A DNA stretch of 64,000 bases from Aurelia coerulea (taxonomy: Eukaryota; Cnidaria; Scyphozoa; Semaeostomeae; Ulmaridae). A program made the translations under genes and the position numbers. The stretch lies in assembly GCA_039566865.1 (NCBI GenBank), contig CM076962.1:9108743-9172742 (forward strand). The letters are read 5' to 3'. Under the pieces are notes generated by a model. It worked only from the letters and a program-made list of their open reading frames with translations, made no database searches and was not told the DNA's origin. Positions 1-10,402 of this stretch are shown in pieces. The first letter of the stretch is position 1. Every line of letters starts with the position of its first letter.

Positions 1-18
1 TGCGCATGTTCCAATGAC

Positions 19-1248
19 TCAAAAAGACGTCACGCCAAATTCACCGGACTTACTGAGGTTCATCTCCCCAACAAGGTTTGCAAAATCATCTAGGAGATAT
101 TCTTCATTGAAGTGAGAAAAATCATGTTGGAAATATGACAGATTCTTATAGGTGATGCCAGCATGTTTGACAATTAAAAATTGAGGGAAATGATCTGTTA
201 TTTGCGTCAAAATATTGCCACTTATGGTTTCATTATCTGTGATGTTTGAGAAAATATTGTCAATAAGAGAAGAAGAATGTGCAGATACTCTAGATGGATG
301 AATGATGTATGGTAGGAATTGTTTTGAGAAAAGGAAATTAACATAATTTGTGATAGGTGTACTAGAGTTATAATTCAGAAGGTTGATGTTGAAATCTCCA
401 AGGATAAAAACATGCTTATTAAATACAGCAGGGTTGGACAGAGTTTCTTGCAGATATTCACTAAAGGTGTCAAAAGTTGAACCTGGATGACGATAAACAC
501 AACAGAACAGATAGTTTTTACCATTTTTATTTTCAACTTCAACCCAGACCGACTCAAAATCAGTACTGTCCTTACCTAGATCTGGTCTAGGAATCGGAGT
601 AAGTCCTGATTTCACATAAATTGCAACACCACCATTTTGGGTATGTGACTGGGATGGAAAGTAATTGTAACCAGGAATTTCCACATTTGTTTTAATAGGA
701 TTTTCAAAAGAATTCCAAGTTTCAGAAACACCAATAACATCAAAGTTTATTTTTAAGTTTGAGAGAGTTGAAACAAGTTCATCAAAATGAAGTGAGAGAC
801 TCCTGATATTCGCATGAAATAAGGAAAGATCCTTTACTGAAGTATCCAGTGTAGATAAGTCCTGGGGAGTATGATAACTAGAGTTGACATTAGAAGGTAA
901 ATGTTCATCAATATCGTAATCACCTAAATTAGGCAAGTTGGTAAGACCAGAAGTTATTTCAAAGGATGGAATTGACTCTACAAAAGATGGAAAGTCTAAT
1001 TCATTCAGGTTAGATAATTCTTCATTGTCCAATGAACCAAAGGGAAACATATCTGCTGTACAATTCAAACAAAACCAAGGCACATCATCGGGCTCCTTTT
1101 GCAGCTCTTTATACTCAGAATTAGAGATATTATTACATCTTATATGGACCCAAAATTTGCAGTGATTATAAAATATTGACTTGCCGCGAGCAGGTATCTT
1201 TTTGTGGCAAATGCCACAAGGAGGGGTATCAGTTTCTACCATTGACAT
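19..1248 (-). CDS. LINE ORF2, N-terminal part: PHD finger plus APE-type endonuclease
   Basis: This is the start of a non-LTR retrotransposon ORF2 that nicks target DNA and primes reverse transcription; the RT part lies beyond the left edge. Residues ~12-63 form a C4HC3 PHD-type zinc finger (CGIC at the start, WVH..C in the middle, WFCLNC at the end). Residues ~140-370 form an exonuclease-endonuclease-phosphatase fold, with HANIRSL, VSETW, GGVAIYVKSG, CCVYRHPG, ILGDFNINLL and TDHFPQ motifs, as in CR1/L2-like LINEs. The stop at the left end looks like a one-base loss in a T run near position 25: the next frame continues with a LINE-like FESLEHA. It follows ORF1 on the same strand with about 120 bp between them. 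LINE identity is firm; the clade is less certain. Confidence 0.85.
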   Translation of the reverse strand: MSMVETDTPPCGICHKKIPARGKSIFYNHCKFWVHIRCNNISNSEYKELQKEPDDVPWFCLNCTADMFPFGSLDNEELSNLNELDFPSFVESIPSFEITSGLTNLPNLGDYDIDEHLPSNVNSSYHTPQDLSTLDTSVKDLSLFHANIRSLSLHFDELVSTLSNLKINFDVIGVSETWNSFENPIKTNVEIPGYNYFPSQSHTQNGGVAIYVKSGLTPIPRPDLGKDSTDFESVWVEVENKNGKNYLFCCVYRHPGSTFDTFSEYLQETLSNPAVFNKHVFILGDFNINLLNYNSSTPITNYVNFLFSKQFLPYIIHPSRVSAHSSSLIDNIFSNITDNETISGNILTQITDHFPQFLIVKHAGITYKNLSYFQHDFSHFNEEYLLDDFANLVGEMNLSKSGEFGVTSF

Positions 1249-1366
1249 GGCTTGGGCCTAAAATAAAACATTGGACCATAACAAAAATAATTGACCACAA
1301 TGAGTGTACTGAGTCAACACAAAAGTTTGAAACACAATATAGGTAGGCATGATGCTTACGAGTTGC

Positions 1367-2176
1367 TTACGACTCTGTGAAGGAAATTTCACTGTCATTG
1401 GATACGAAACTCTTGTTGTTCTTGTCGGGAGGTTCTCGAATTATCAATCGGTCCATGACAAAATAGGCTATTTTGCCATCTTCCCTTGCCTTTTTCAAAT
1501 CATCCTTTTGCTCATCACGTCTGTCGAGTATTCGCTGTGAAAAATCTTGGACAAACATCAATCCATCAGGCTTTTTCTTTCTTGCAGCCGCTAAGATTCT
1601 TTCCTTCTGCTTCCAGTTGAACAGCTTGGCAACAACAGCACGTGGACCGAGAGGGCGGCCATCTTGGCCAACTGCGTTAGGCCTACGGGGTTTCCCAATG
1701 CGATGAGCTCTCTCTATTTCGACATTTTCTTCAACGCCAAGGGTGTCTTTGATTGTCGACTTGATAAGCTCCTCGGTGTCATCCCAAGTGCGTTCCTCTT
1801 TCCTCTCTGCTAGCCCAAGTATCTTGATATTATTACGTCTCGACTGATTCTCTAGGTAGTCAACTTGGTTTGAGATTCCTTCGCATTCTCCGTCAATATG
1901 CTCCAGAGCAATGTGTTGCGAATTTACTTTGGCATCAATAGATGTTACCTTGGAATTCAGCTCATCAATGTCCTTCTGAGAAAATTGCAAGCTACATTTC
2001 ATTTCCTGTATCTCATTGTTCAGGTGTCTAATGTCTTTTTTCACCTCCGAAAAGAGTATTTCAATTGCGTTCTTGTAGGCCCGTTCCTGTACTGCCATCA
2101 GCTCTTTCACAACTTGCAAAGTTTTCTCCTCCATCGCTAATAACCACTGAACTTGTAATTTTTTTAAAACAAACAA
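1367..2176 (-). CDS. LINE ORF1 protein (coiled coil, L1-ORF1-like RNA-binding)
   Basis: The 269-residue product resembles the ORF1 protein of L1-like and CR1-like LINEs, which coats element RNA as a chaperone. Residues ~15-110 are rich in heptad-like Leu/Ile/Lys/Glu and should form a coiled coil. Then comes the conserved SRRNNIKILGL segment that opens the RRM-like domain, followed by ERAHRIGKPR, a basic C-terminal domain with AVVAKLFNWKQKERIL, and GLMFVQDFS. Another Met about 14 residues in (MEEKTLQ) may be the real start. It lies just upstream of the PHD-endonuclease ORF on the same strand and just downstream of the 219-bp tandem units, so the three make one LINE 5' half. Confidence 0.85.
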   Translation of the reverse strand: MFVLKKLQVQWLLAMEEKTLQVVKELMAVQERAYKNAIEILFSEVKKDIRHLNNEIQEMKCSLQFSQKDIDELNSKVTSIDAKVNSQHIALEHIDGECEGISNQVDYLENQSRRNNIKILGLAERKEERTWDDTEELIKSTIKDTLGVEENVEIERAHRIGKPRRPNAVGQDGRPLGPRAVVAKLFNWKQKERILAAARKKKPDGLMFVQDFSQRILDRRDEQKDDLKKAREDGKIAYFVMDRLIIREPPDKNNKSFVSNDSEISFTES

Positions 2177-2303
2177 ACAAATAAATTCTCATTTTATATT
2201 AAACATTCAACAAACTGTCCCATGCATTCTTTTGAATGAATTATTTGCCGAACGACGCAGCTCTCCTTTCGCCATCTTGCCACGCCTCCTCCGAATTTTC
2301 GTT

Positions 2304-3560
2304 GATCGATTTCACTCAGTGAAACCTTATTCTAACCGAAGGTTTTAATCATTTTGTTTTATTTTGTTACAATTTTCCAGTTTCAAGCAGGTTTATTGTG
2401 AGTAGTCACCTTCGGGCCTATGCGTTTTCCTATTGAAATGTATAGGCCAAATCGCTGATCACAGCAATCCGATAGCGGCATTCAATTTTCTGCAAAATGC
2501 ACAGTTACCCGTTGAGTTTCTTGGTCGATTTCACTCAGTGAAACCTTATTCTAACCGAAGGTGTTAATCATTTTGTTTTATTTTGTTACAATTTTCCAGT
2601 TTCAAGCAGGTTTATTGTGAGTAGTCACCTTCGGGCCTATGCGTTTTCCTATTGAAATGTATAGGCCAAATCGCTGATCACAGCAATCCGATAGCGGCAT
2701 TCAATTTTCTGCAAAATGCACAGTTACCCGTTGAGTTTCTTGGTCGATTTCACTCAGTGAAACCTTATTCTAACCGAAGGTGTTAATCATTTTGTTTTAT
2801 TTTGTTACAATTTTCCAGTTTCAAGCAGATTTATTGTGAGTAGTCACCTTCGGGCCTATGTGTTTTCCTATTGAAATGTATAGGCCAAATCGCTGATCAC
2901 AGCAATCCGATAGCGGCATTCAATTTTCTGCAAAATGCACAGTTACCCGTTGAGTTTCTTGGTCGATTTCACTCAGTGAAACCTTATTCTAACCGAAGGT
3001 GCTAATCATTTCGTTTTATTTTGTTACAATTTTCCAGTTTCAAGCGAGGGGCAAATCACTGATTTTTTTTCGTACACCTTCCTTAAAATCACAAAAAAAT
3101 CACAAACAAAAATCACAAAAATCACAAAATCACCATACAAATATCACAAAAATCACAAAATCATAGAAAAATCACAAGAAATAATCACCAAAAAATCACT
3201 AAAATCACAAAAAAATCACTAAAATCACAGAAAAAAATTGTGTGATTTTAAAATCATAAAAATCACGTACGCTATTTTGAGAAGTGATTTGCCCCTCGGT
3301 TTCAAGCAGGTTTATTGTGAGTAGTCACCTTCAGGCCTATGCGTTTTCCTATTGAAATGTATAGGCCAAATCGCTGATCACAGCAATCCGATAGCGGCAT
3401 TCAATTTTCTGCAAAATGCATAGTTACCCGTTGAGTTTCTTGGTTGATTTCACTCAGTGAAACCATATTCTAACTGAAGGTGCTAAACATTTTGTTTTAT
3501 TTTGTTACACTTTTCCAGTTTCAAGCAGATTTATTGTGAGTAGTCACCATCGGGCCTAGG
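2304..3560 (-). repeat. Five 219-bp tandem units, probable LINE promoter monomers
   Basis: The marker TTCACTCAGTGAAACC recurs at 2311, 2530, 2749, 2968 and 3449. The spacing is exactly 219 bp each time once a 262-bp insertion in the fourth unit is removed. Each unit contains a short inverted repeat (GGCCTAT...ATAGGCC). The array ends about 130 bp upstream of the minus-strand ORF1 start. Tandem 5' monomers acting as promoters are known for rodent L1; the same role here is inference from position. The last unit at the right end is incomplete and more diverged. Confidence 0.7.
3045..3298. mobile_element. 254-bp MITE with internal AAAATCAC repeats, 8-bp target duplication
   Basis: The ends are inverted repeats CGAGGGGCAAATCACT and AGTGATTTGCCCCTCG. 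Flanks are the direct 8-bp duplication GTTTCAAG at 3037-3044 and 3299-3306, and removing element plus one duplication restores the 219-bp unit exactly. The inside is a minisatellite of variants of AAAATCACA. An 8-bp duplication fits hAT-like elements, but no transposase is present. Confidence 0.85.
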
Positions 3561-3644
3561 CTAGGCTGTTTTTGTTTTTCTGAATATTATGTTATTATGT
3601 TGTTTTTTTTCTGAAAAATTTTCCTGGGGGCAAGCCCCCCCAGT

Positions 3645-4250
3645 TTGTCAGAGAACAACAACTTATCATCTATGCAGCTCTCACAGAAGGTGATAACCTT
3701 CCTTGGACTCGCTGCAATTTGCAGAGGATCTGAACTTCATGATTTTAAAATTTCTAATACATGTAAAATTAATGATTCATATCAAATCAACCACCTTCAC
3801 GTAATGCCAAACATTCAAAACAAGGCAAAACCAACCCACCAGTTATATTTTGTGCATTTCCACAGGACAAAGCCCTTTGTCCTGTCACATCCATAGATCC
3901 ATACATTAACATGACAGAGTCCTGGAGAGAAAAGCTATCTGGGGAAGATCAGGACCATTTTTGGCTCAGTGTAAAGTGTAAACCAATCACATAAGCCTAT
4001 TTCAAAGTCTTCTTTGACCAGATGGATAACATCTCTCTTGAGTAAAGCTGGCATTGATACAGAAACATTTAAATCACATTCATTGTGAGCTGCAAGTTCC
4101 TCCAAAGTTTCTCAGAGGGGTATAACAACAAAAGACATTTTAGAGAGGGGAAATTGGGAAGGATCATCAGTATGGGAAAAGCATTACCATATAAGAAAAT
4201 TTGCCAGCCCTTAGAAATGTACATTAAAACCTTGTTAGCATCTGAGAAAC
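3645..4250 (+). pseudogene. Decayed tyrosine recombinase (DIRS/Crypton-type)
   Basis: One reading frame, broken by several stops, keeps the outline of a tyrosine recombinase catalytic domain of DIRS or Crypton elements. These enzymes cut and rejoin DNA without classical transposition. Near the start, LSQKVITFLGLAAICRGSEL carries the first catalytic Arg. Further on are AGIDTETFKSHS, AASSSKVSQRGI, and ILERGNWEGSSVWEKHYH, which matches the usual HxxR...W...YY end. The conserved Arg of the HxxR box is a TGA stop (HSL-stop-AAS), the expected outcome of CGA to TGA decay. No other parts of the element were recognised. Confidence 0.7.
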
Positions 4251-4304
4251 AAGATTTGAGCTTTGACTAAGGGTTTAAAATTACTTATCAATCCTTATTT
4301 ACAG

Positions 4305-4388
4305 GATTCAGAGGAAGAGGTTGTGGGAGAAACAGAAGAATTGCTGGCAGAAACAGATGATGATAAAACATTGATGATATCAAAATAA
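4305..4388 (+). other. Possible terminal exon with very acidic product (weak)
   Basis: After a pyrimidine tract and TTTACAG acceptor, 27 codons run to TAA and encode an acidic tail (SEEEVVGETEELLAETDDD). The frame is the same as that of the upstream recombinase relic. It could be the last exon of an unseen gene, an acidic linker segment, or chance. No good splice donor follows before the stop. Confidence 0.2.
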
Positions 4389-4538
4389 TGAGTTCATGAT
4401 CATATGATGAATTATGACAGAAAGAAAAAATTTGGTTTTATTTGTTCTTTCTTCAATTTAAACTTATGAACTTTGAGCAAATGAAACTATCTTGCAGAAA
4501 GCCCAACCAACTTGCTGAGATATAAAGTAATTGTGAGC

Positions 4539-4980
4539 ATAGGTTCCAAATCTTTAACTCAGCGTAAAAAGGTGGGTGTAAAATTCTGTGATCTATTTCT
4601 TCTGATTGAGTGACTTGAAACAAACTTTAGTTACTTAACTTTAATTCTACCATTGGACTTTTCAAAAATTTTGAATATTTTTCAAGATTGCAGCTTATCT
4701 TAAGTACATTTCAACTCATACTATGGTTTTCTTCGAAATTATTTCATGTTGGGTCAAATAGTTCAGAAATTACGATAGTTTTAAGTTTTTTTTGAAAATT
4801 TTTCTCAAATTCTTCAAAAAGGAGAAAAGCACGCTAATTCTGAAAATATTGAAGATTTCTGAAAAGTCCAATGTTAGAATTATAGATAAATAGCTAAACT
4901 TTCTTTAAAGTCATTCACTTTAAAGAAATAGGTCACTGAATTTTACAGTAGCCTTTTCAAAGATTTGGAACCTATGTTAT
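4539..4980. mobile_element. Foldback element, ~440 bp, with ~10-bp target duplication
   Basis: The left half (ATAGGTTCCAAATCTTT onward) pairs with the right half ending in AAAGATTTGGAACCTAT over about 165 bp with moderate mismatch. The flanks AATTGTGAGC (4529-4538) and AATTGTGTGC (4981-4990) agree at 9 of 10 bases. Duplications of 9-10 bp are typical of Mutator-like elements. No coding sequence is present. Confidence 0.6.
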
Positions 4981-4990
4981 AATTGTGTGC

Positions 4991-7900
4991 TTACAATGTC
5001 CTTTTGCAACCCTTGTGTCAATTTTCAAAATTCTCCTTTAGTTTAATATATGAATAGAATTGTGGCCTTACAGAAACGCATCAAAAGGATTGGACTCGTG
5101 CAGTGGTTACAAGCATATAAACTGTGATCTTGTCTGTCTTTATTTCATCTAACATAGGCACACTACTTATAACAATAAAAATTCACATGTACAAAGGAAC
5201 AAAAGTTCATACAGTATGGCGAGAAACGCACCTCAGCAGTCACAGAAACTAACACGCGACAAGAAGTTGTGCAACACGCATACAAGAAGTTTGTTGTCAC
5301 ACAAACTACAGCATAACTTTTGCTCCAAATAGTAAGAATCAATTTAGAACCTTTTTGTCAGGAACGCCGGAGAGGGGGGGCGCGGGGGGTCAAGCGCCCC
5401 TCCTGCCTTTTCCTAACGGGGGCAAAGGGGGCAAAAGTGCCCTTTCAATGAAAACGATAATTTACTTTGAAACTTGATAAAAAAGCCGCCATAGCTTCAT
5501 TCCCTTATCAGAAACACACCAGTAACGAAAAATGACTGTCAATTGCAACTTCAGAATAAGCAATATGCGATTTTATGCGATTCGGAATGAGGACATGTGG
5601 AGGAATGGCCGAAAAATTTCGTGAAAGAACATGATTAATGTTTGTTAAAACGTTTTTGATAGCATTTTAAGCCAATCTAAAGGGCGTGGCCACAAAAATT
5701 TTCCCGGGGGAGTACCCCCGGTTTTTAGGCTCGCTTCGCTCGCCTTCGGTGGCGATTGCCCTTACGCTCCTAGTCGCCCCCCTTGCCCTACCATCGCTCC
5801 GGCGTCCCTGCTTTTTGTTGCAAAATGATGAAATTTTCCTTCAAATTTATAGTTTTTTAACACAGGCCTAATAAAAAATTTCTTGCAAAAATAGACTCAT
5901 TTTTCTTATATGAGAAACTGGTTTATAAGAAGCTGCACTTGGATGGCTGCAAATTTAAGAAACTCTTACTATTTTTAAAAAGTGTTAAGAAACTTTTCAA
6001 AGCTAAATTCAAAGAATTGCAAATATATCTTTGAACCCATATTCTTGAGTAGAATTAACCCTAGTTTATGTCTTTGAAGTAACAGGACACCTTTTCTTCC
6101 CAACTGATGTTCTCCTTGTGAAGAAAAATTATCTGTAGCAGTGTCAGAGAACCAGGTGTTGAATTTTCAGAAGAAATGGATACAACCATCAAGTTTATGA
6201 TATCTAACAGCACTTCCATCCACCTCAGCTTGTTTCGTTAAAACCATTGGCTCAACCATAAGTTTCTTGTCATAGAAGGCATTTCTTTGATCAGTTTGTA
6301 TCAAGGTGAACATGATATTGGGGTTTCTGAATAACATGTACTAGCATTGCAAATGCAGGACAGACCTAATCAAGTCTGCAGCCTCTTGTCATAATGCTCA
6401 AGTCACAATCAGTTGTTCCCTTGATTAGAATAGACAAATTTTAGAATGGTAAAAAAATAATAGATAAAAATAAGGGACCATGATGATGGGGCAATTGCCC
6501 ACCCAATTGAAATTGCTATGCAAAAAGAGGCCCTGCCTTCAAGTTTTTCATCTAGTCTTGTTCTTATTTTCTGTTGAAAATTAAACACATCTACAAATCT
6601 CTTTAGTAAGGTTTCAAATATCAGGGTTATCATCTCATCTGTAGCTGCTAAAAGTCGCTCGCCTTTCTGGCAAATGGCACCAGATGATTGTAGGGAGTCG
6701 AGCAAGACTGAATTATGTTTTTGCCGCTGACCGACAGGACCTTGCGCCCCCGCATTTAGTTGGAATCTGTGAATCTGGAAAGTTGCCAGGAAAAACAAAC
6801 AATAGACTTTCGAAGATTCCTGACCCCTGGGAATTGGCCTATTGTCTTCGGTACTTGGCTAAATGCACAGGTTGGAAGTTAAAGATTACCTGGACGAGAG
6901 CTGAAGTTAATCAAACATTTTAAAGGGCTCAAAAAACGTGGAATAGATATCGTGGTGATTGTCACAAAAGAAGAAGAATTCAAGGATTTAATGTTTTGTA
7001 AAATACTCCAAAACTGGCCGCAGCCTTTTCACCATCATCTCTGAAATCCTTCTCCAAGATCTGAGCAACATTTTGAGCCAGGTGAGCTATTCGGGAAAAT
7101 AGGGGATCATGCTTCAATTTTTTATCGAAGTACCGGTGATCTTCACATGGTTATCGGCCTAAGTATTTTGGTCTGCCAAAGTAAACCCTCCTAGTGTTCA
7201 AAATCCTTGAAATAAACAAGCAGTAAAATTATTTTTGAAGAGGTAGATACTTTGTTGTTTATTTCATTGAATTGCAAGCCTATTTGACTCTTCTGAGCCT
7301 CACAAGCCAAGAAATTTCAAGGTTACTAGATTTTGGTTCAAAAATAGTGAGGGAAAAATTGATCGAATTTCTATGTAATTTGCAAAAAATCTGGCCGCAG
7401 CCTTTTCAGGAAACTTTTTGTATTGATCGAAATTTTATTTGGCTGTCAGAAAATCGTATCGGTACCGCCGGGAAAATAGGGGATGACATTGTAAAAATTA
7501 GATATCTACGTGTTGGTTTTATGCTGATTTCCCAGCCAGCCATCTTTGTTTGTTTACAATCTAGCAGCCGCAAACAATGGAGAGCAACGACAACAGCTGA
7601 AGGTGAAGTCAAAATTATACCCCCGTCCGTAGCCTATGTTAGTATTGATTACTTGATGTTTGGTTTGATGTACCAGGGGGTCAGTTTATGATAGATTAGG
7701 CCAAAATTCTCGTTGTTTTGAAGTATATCGCAAATTTCTTGTGACATTGATTTCATGTTTGTATTCCCTTTATGGCAAATTGGTCGTTGAGCAAAGCTAA
7801 TTTTTTACATTTTACAGAACAATTTTTACTTCAAGGTAAGCATGACTGCGTTCAGAAAATATTACTCGCTCATCGATGTTACTCGCAGTGACGCACGTCG

Positions 7901-9340
7901 GGCGGGAAGTTTTAGTCCATCGAAGGGTTAGTTGAGAGAGCAGAAACTCCAGGCTTTGCAAGAGATTTTTATTGCCCAGAGTCAAATAGTTTGATTTCTT
8001 TACAACACTGGCTTGCGATTAATAAACTGGGTAAAACTCCGCGGGTTACTTGTGTGTATAACTGTCTTGTTTTTGTTTTGGGATGTTCTCCGTATTTCAG
8101 GTATTTCAGTTTAAGCTCTTTCCATGTGACCTTCACCTATGCTCGTTGTTGTTGCTGTTATGGTTTCAGCTGTGGTCAGTTCTAGAATTGAGGAAAGGAG
8201 CGTTTGTAATAATTCTGATTTCCCCATTGCCTCGGTTTCGAGGGATATCTGCGCGCGCATAAAAAACATAATTCAGTCTTGCTAGGGAGTCGCCATTACC
8301 TAAAGCCTCGTTTTCAAATTCCGCATCAAACATCGGAAATCAATTGAATGGCCGTTTCCCCTCCCGCGCCTTCGGCGCTCCCTGGTTAAAACTGATTGGC
8401 AACTTTCAAATCAAGGCAGAAAATGGCGGATGGCAGCTTTCGAAGCAAGTTTCAATTTAGCCAGATAAAGGAGATAAACACTTCAGGGGCGGATCCAGCC
8501 CAAATTCTAACTGGTGTTCTAGTTGCGCGAAGCGCAACTGCGGTGGGGGTCCAGGGACAAAGCGCTCGGAAAAAGTTTTGGACTGCGCCCTTTTTGATGG
8601 GAAATGCTCTCTTAGGGAAACGCCCTTTTAGGCCCAATGAAAGACTTTTTCCCAGATTTTTCAAGATCTTTAAAGTGTGCATAATCAGCATAGTCAATAT
8701 CAATAGTAGGTAGTAGTTTGTAGCTTGCAGAGATAAGACAATGTTTAATTTGCTGATAAAATAATGTAAACACATTTCTAGTCATAATAAGTAATAGTCA
8801 ATATCATTAAAAGGTAGCAGTTTGTAACTTGCAGAGATAAGACAATGATTTCTCATTTGCTGATAAAATCATGTAAACACATTTCTAGTCATGTATCAGC
8901 TCCTGAACCTCTGTGAAACTGATCAAAAGTGTTCTAACATTGGTTGGTTTCCTCTTGGCATGGTAGTTTGTAAGTTGCAGGTCGTGGCATATGCAACTCA
9001 TCAGCCAGCCAAACTAGCTATCTTTGTCACGCATTTTGTACTCAGTGCAGGGAAAGGGCTGCCACCATATTTGGGTGCTGTCGTGGGCTGAGAGCCTGGA
9101 GGGTAGACTGCCCTGCTCAAATGTTGTCCTGCAGTGGTCTTTTCAGTTGCAGAGTTTGGTGTATAGAAATCTGGTCTGGAATCTAGAGGTCCACCGTCTC
9201 CTTTTTCTAAAAATTGATTAAATTGATTTCCGTTCACTACGTTGACACTCTTTGTCTTTTACAAGTGGGCAATGTTTCCTATTTAGGAACAATCTGTTGC
9301 CTGTTTGGAAACGGACTGTATCAGCGCAAAAAGCGGTACA
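4991..9340. other. 4.3 kb without a recognisable gene
   Basis: I see no supported gene on either strand. Repeat-like pieces include C- and G-rich ends at 5350-5470 and 5690-5800 (with TCGCTTCGCTCGCC) and a loosely duplicated block that shares CTGGCCGCAGCCTTTTCA near 7016 and 7391. Open frames up to 139 codons occur here but show no domain or splice support. This stretch may belong to an upstream intron of the transporter. Confidence 0.5.
8689..8895. repeat. Two-copy tandem duplication, ~108-bp unit
   Basis: The segment with TTGCAGAGATAAGACAATG, TTTGCTGATAAAAT and TGTAAACACATTTCTAGTCAT occurs twice in direct orientation, about 108 bp apart, with small indels. Confidence 0.75.
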
Positions 9341-9623
9341 GTAGATACCGGGTGTCCAAAAACACGCAACAGATTTGAATAATTCTACTGCAAACTGTTT
9401 CATACTCATTATCCAAAAATTATCTTTCTTCAAATCTGCAATAGTTAGATTAAATTTTCATATATTTTTCAGTATTTTTTGTGACTTGGTTGTAGAGTTA
9501 AAAATCGGAAATATTCAAAATTTCCCCAGATCAAAACCAGAGCTGCTGCATTAACAATGATGAATCATGATGCCAAGTTGTAAACATGACAATCCCTGCA
9601 ATTGCACAGAATTGCTGACAAAC

Positions 9624-9923
9624 CATGGGTGAGAGGAAACAAAGTAAATGTATGATAAAATGTATGAACAAATCGTACCTGTGTCTTTATTTTTGTTGTT
9701 TTCGCCTCCAATTTACCCGCAGCAGCATGCTCAAATCAACTCCAAAATTCAAATCTGCAACGGCCTAAAAAGAAAAATTTAGGCCGTTACAGATTTGAAT
9801 TTTGGAGTTGATTTGAGCATGCTGCTGCGGGTAAATTGGAGGCGAAAACAACAAAAATAAAGACACAGGTACGATTTGTTTATACATTTTATCATACATT
9901 TACTTTATTTCCTCTCACCCATG
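9624..9923. repeat. Near-perfect 300-bp palindrome
   Basis: CATGGGTGAGAGGAAA at the left end and TTTCCTCTCACCCATG at the right end begin two ~146-bp arms separated by only a few A-rich bases near 9773. I count about three clear mismatches, so the structure is young or kept uniform. No target duplication was found at the ends, so it could be a foldback element or a snapback duplication. Confidence 0.9.
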
Positions 9924-9956
9924 CTGGGACGCTGGGCCGTAGAGGGTTAATGTTGC

Positions 9957-10395
9957 TAAAACACAAATCTTGAAGTTGGCAGCAGAAAGCGACTGAAAAA
10001 TATAAGTGATGGTAGGGTAGAAAAGCCCACTTTCATGGTGGGTGAGGAGAATATTGCCCTCGTAGAAAATATAAAATACCTTGGGATAATAGACCTTTTA
10101 GCTTTTCTACAAAAGATCCTGGATCGAGCGTTATTTTTATGCGCGAGGCTCGATAGAGTGGTGTTAAGAGCTTCTATCACTATTGTACAAATTCGAAAAT
10201 TCTACAAAGTGCACTTGGTAGAATTTTCGAATATGCACGATATTGATAGAAGCTCTAACGCCACTCTATCGAACCTCGTGTATAAAAATAACGCTCCATC
10301 CAGGCTCTTTTGTAGAATAGCTAAAAGGTCTATTGTTGATAAACAGTTGAGCTGGGACGAGCAAATTTCAGCAGTGACAAAAATGGTTCCACAAA
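9957..10395 (+). pseudogene. LINE reverse-transcriptase fragment split by a foldback element
   Basis: The reading frame before the insertion ends in ENIKYLGI and resumes after it with VDKQLSWDEQIS. Together these are the conserved segment after the RT catalytic core in CR1/L2-like LINEs. Both ends are truncated: the left starts within a linker (NISDGRVEKPTF) and the right is cut off after MVPQ by the poly-T end of the next, minus-strand LINE. A 241-bp palindrome lies between the two pieces. Confidence 0.75.
10091..10331. mobile_element. 241-bp foldback MITE inside a LINE fragment
   Basis: The inverted ends AGACCTTTTAGCT and AGCTAAAAGGTCT open arms of ~115 bp that pair with scattered mismatches around a short loop near 10210. 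Removing the element and one AT dinucleotide restores the open LINE frame (GIIVDKQ), so the insertion duplicated two bases, as mariner-like elements do. Confidence 0.75.
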
Positions 10396-10402
10396 GATTC
10401 AT

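Noticed and set aside
2304..3560. CRISPR-like array
   Set aside because: The units are directly adjacent, without unique spacers, and the sequence is clearly animal.
7272..7691. 139-codon open frame on the + strand
   Set aside because: No domain or family resemblance, and part of a loosely duplicated non-coding block.
7818..7835. 18-bp micro-exon between TTTTACAG and GTAAGC
   Set aside because: Six codons (NNFYFK) in frame with nothing. Acceptor and donor this close together are expected by chance in AT-rich DNA.
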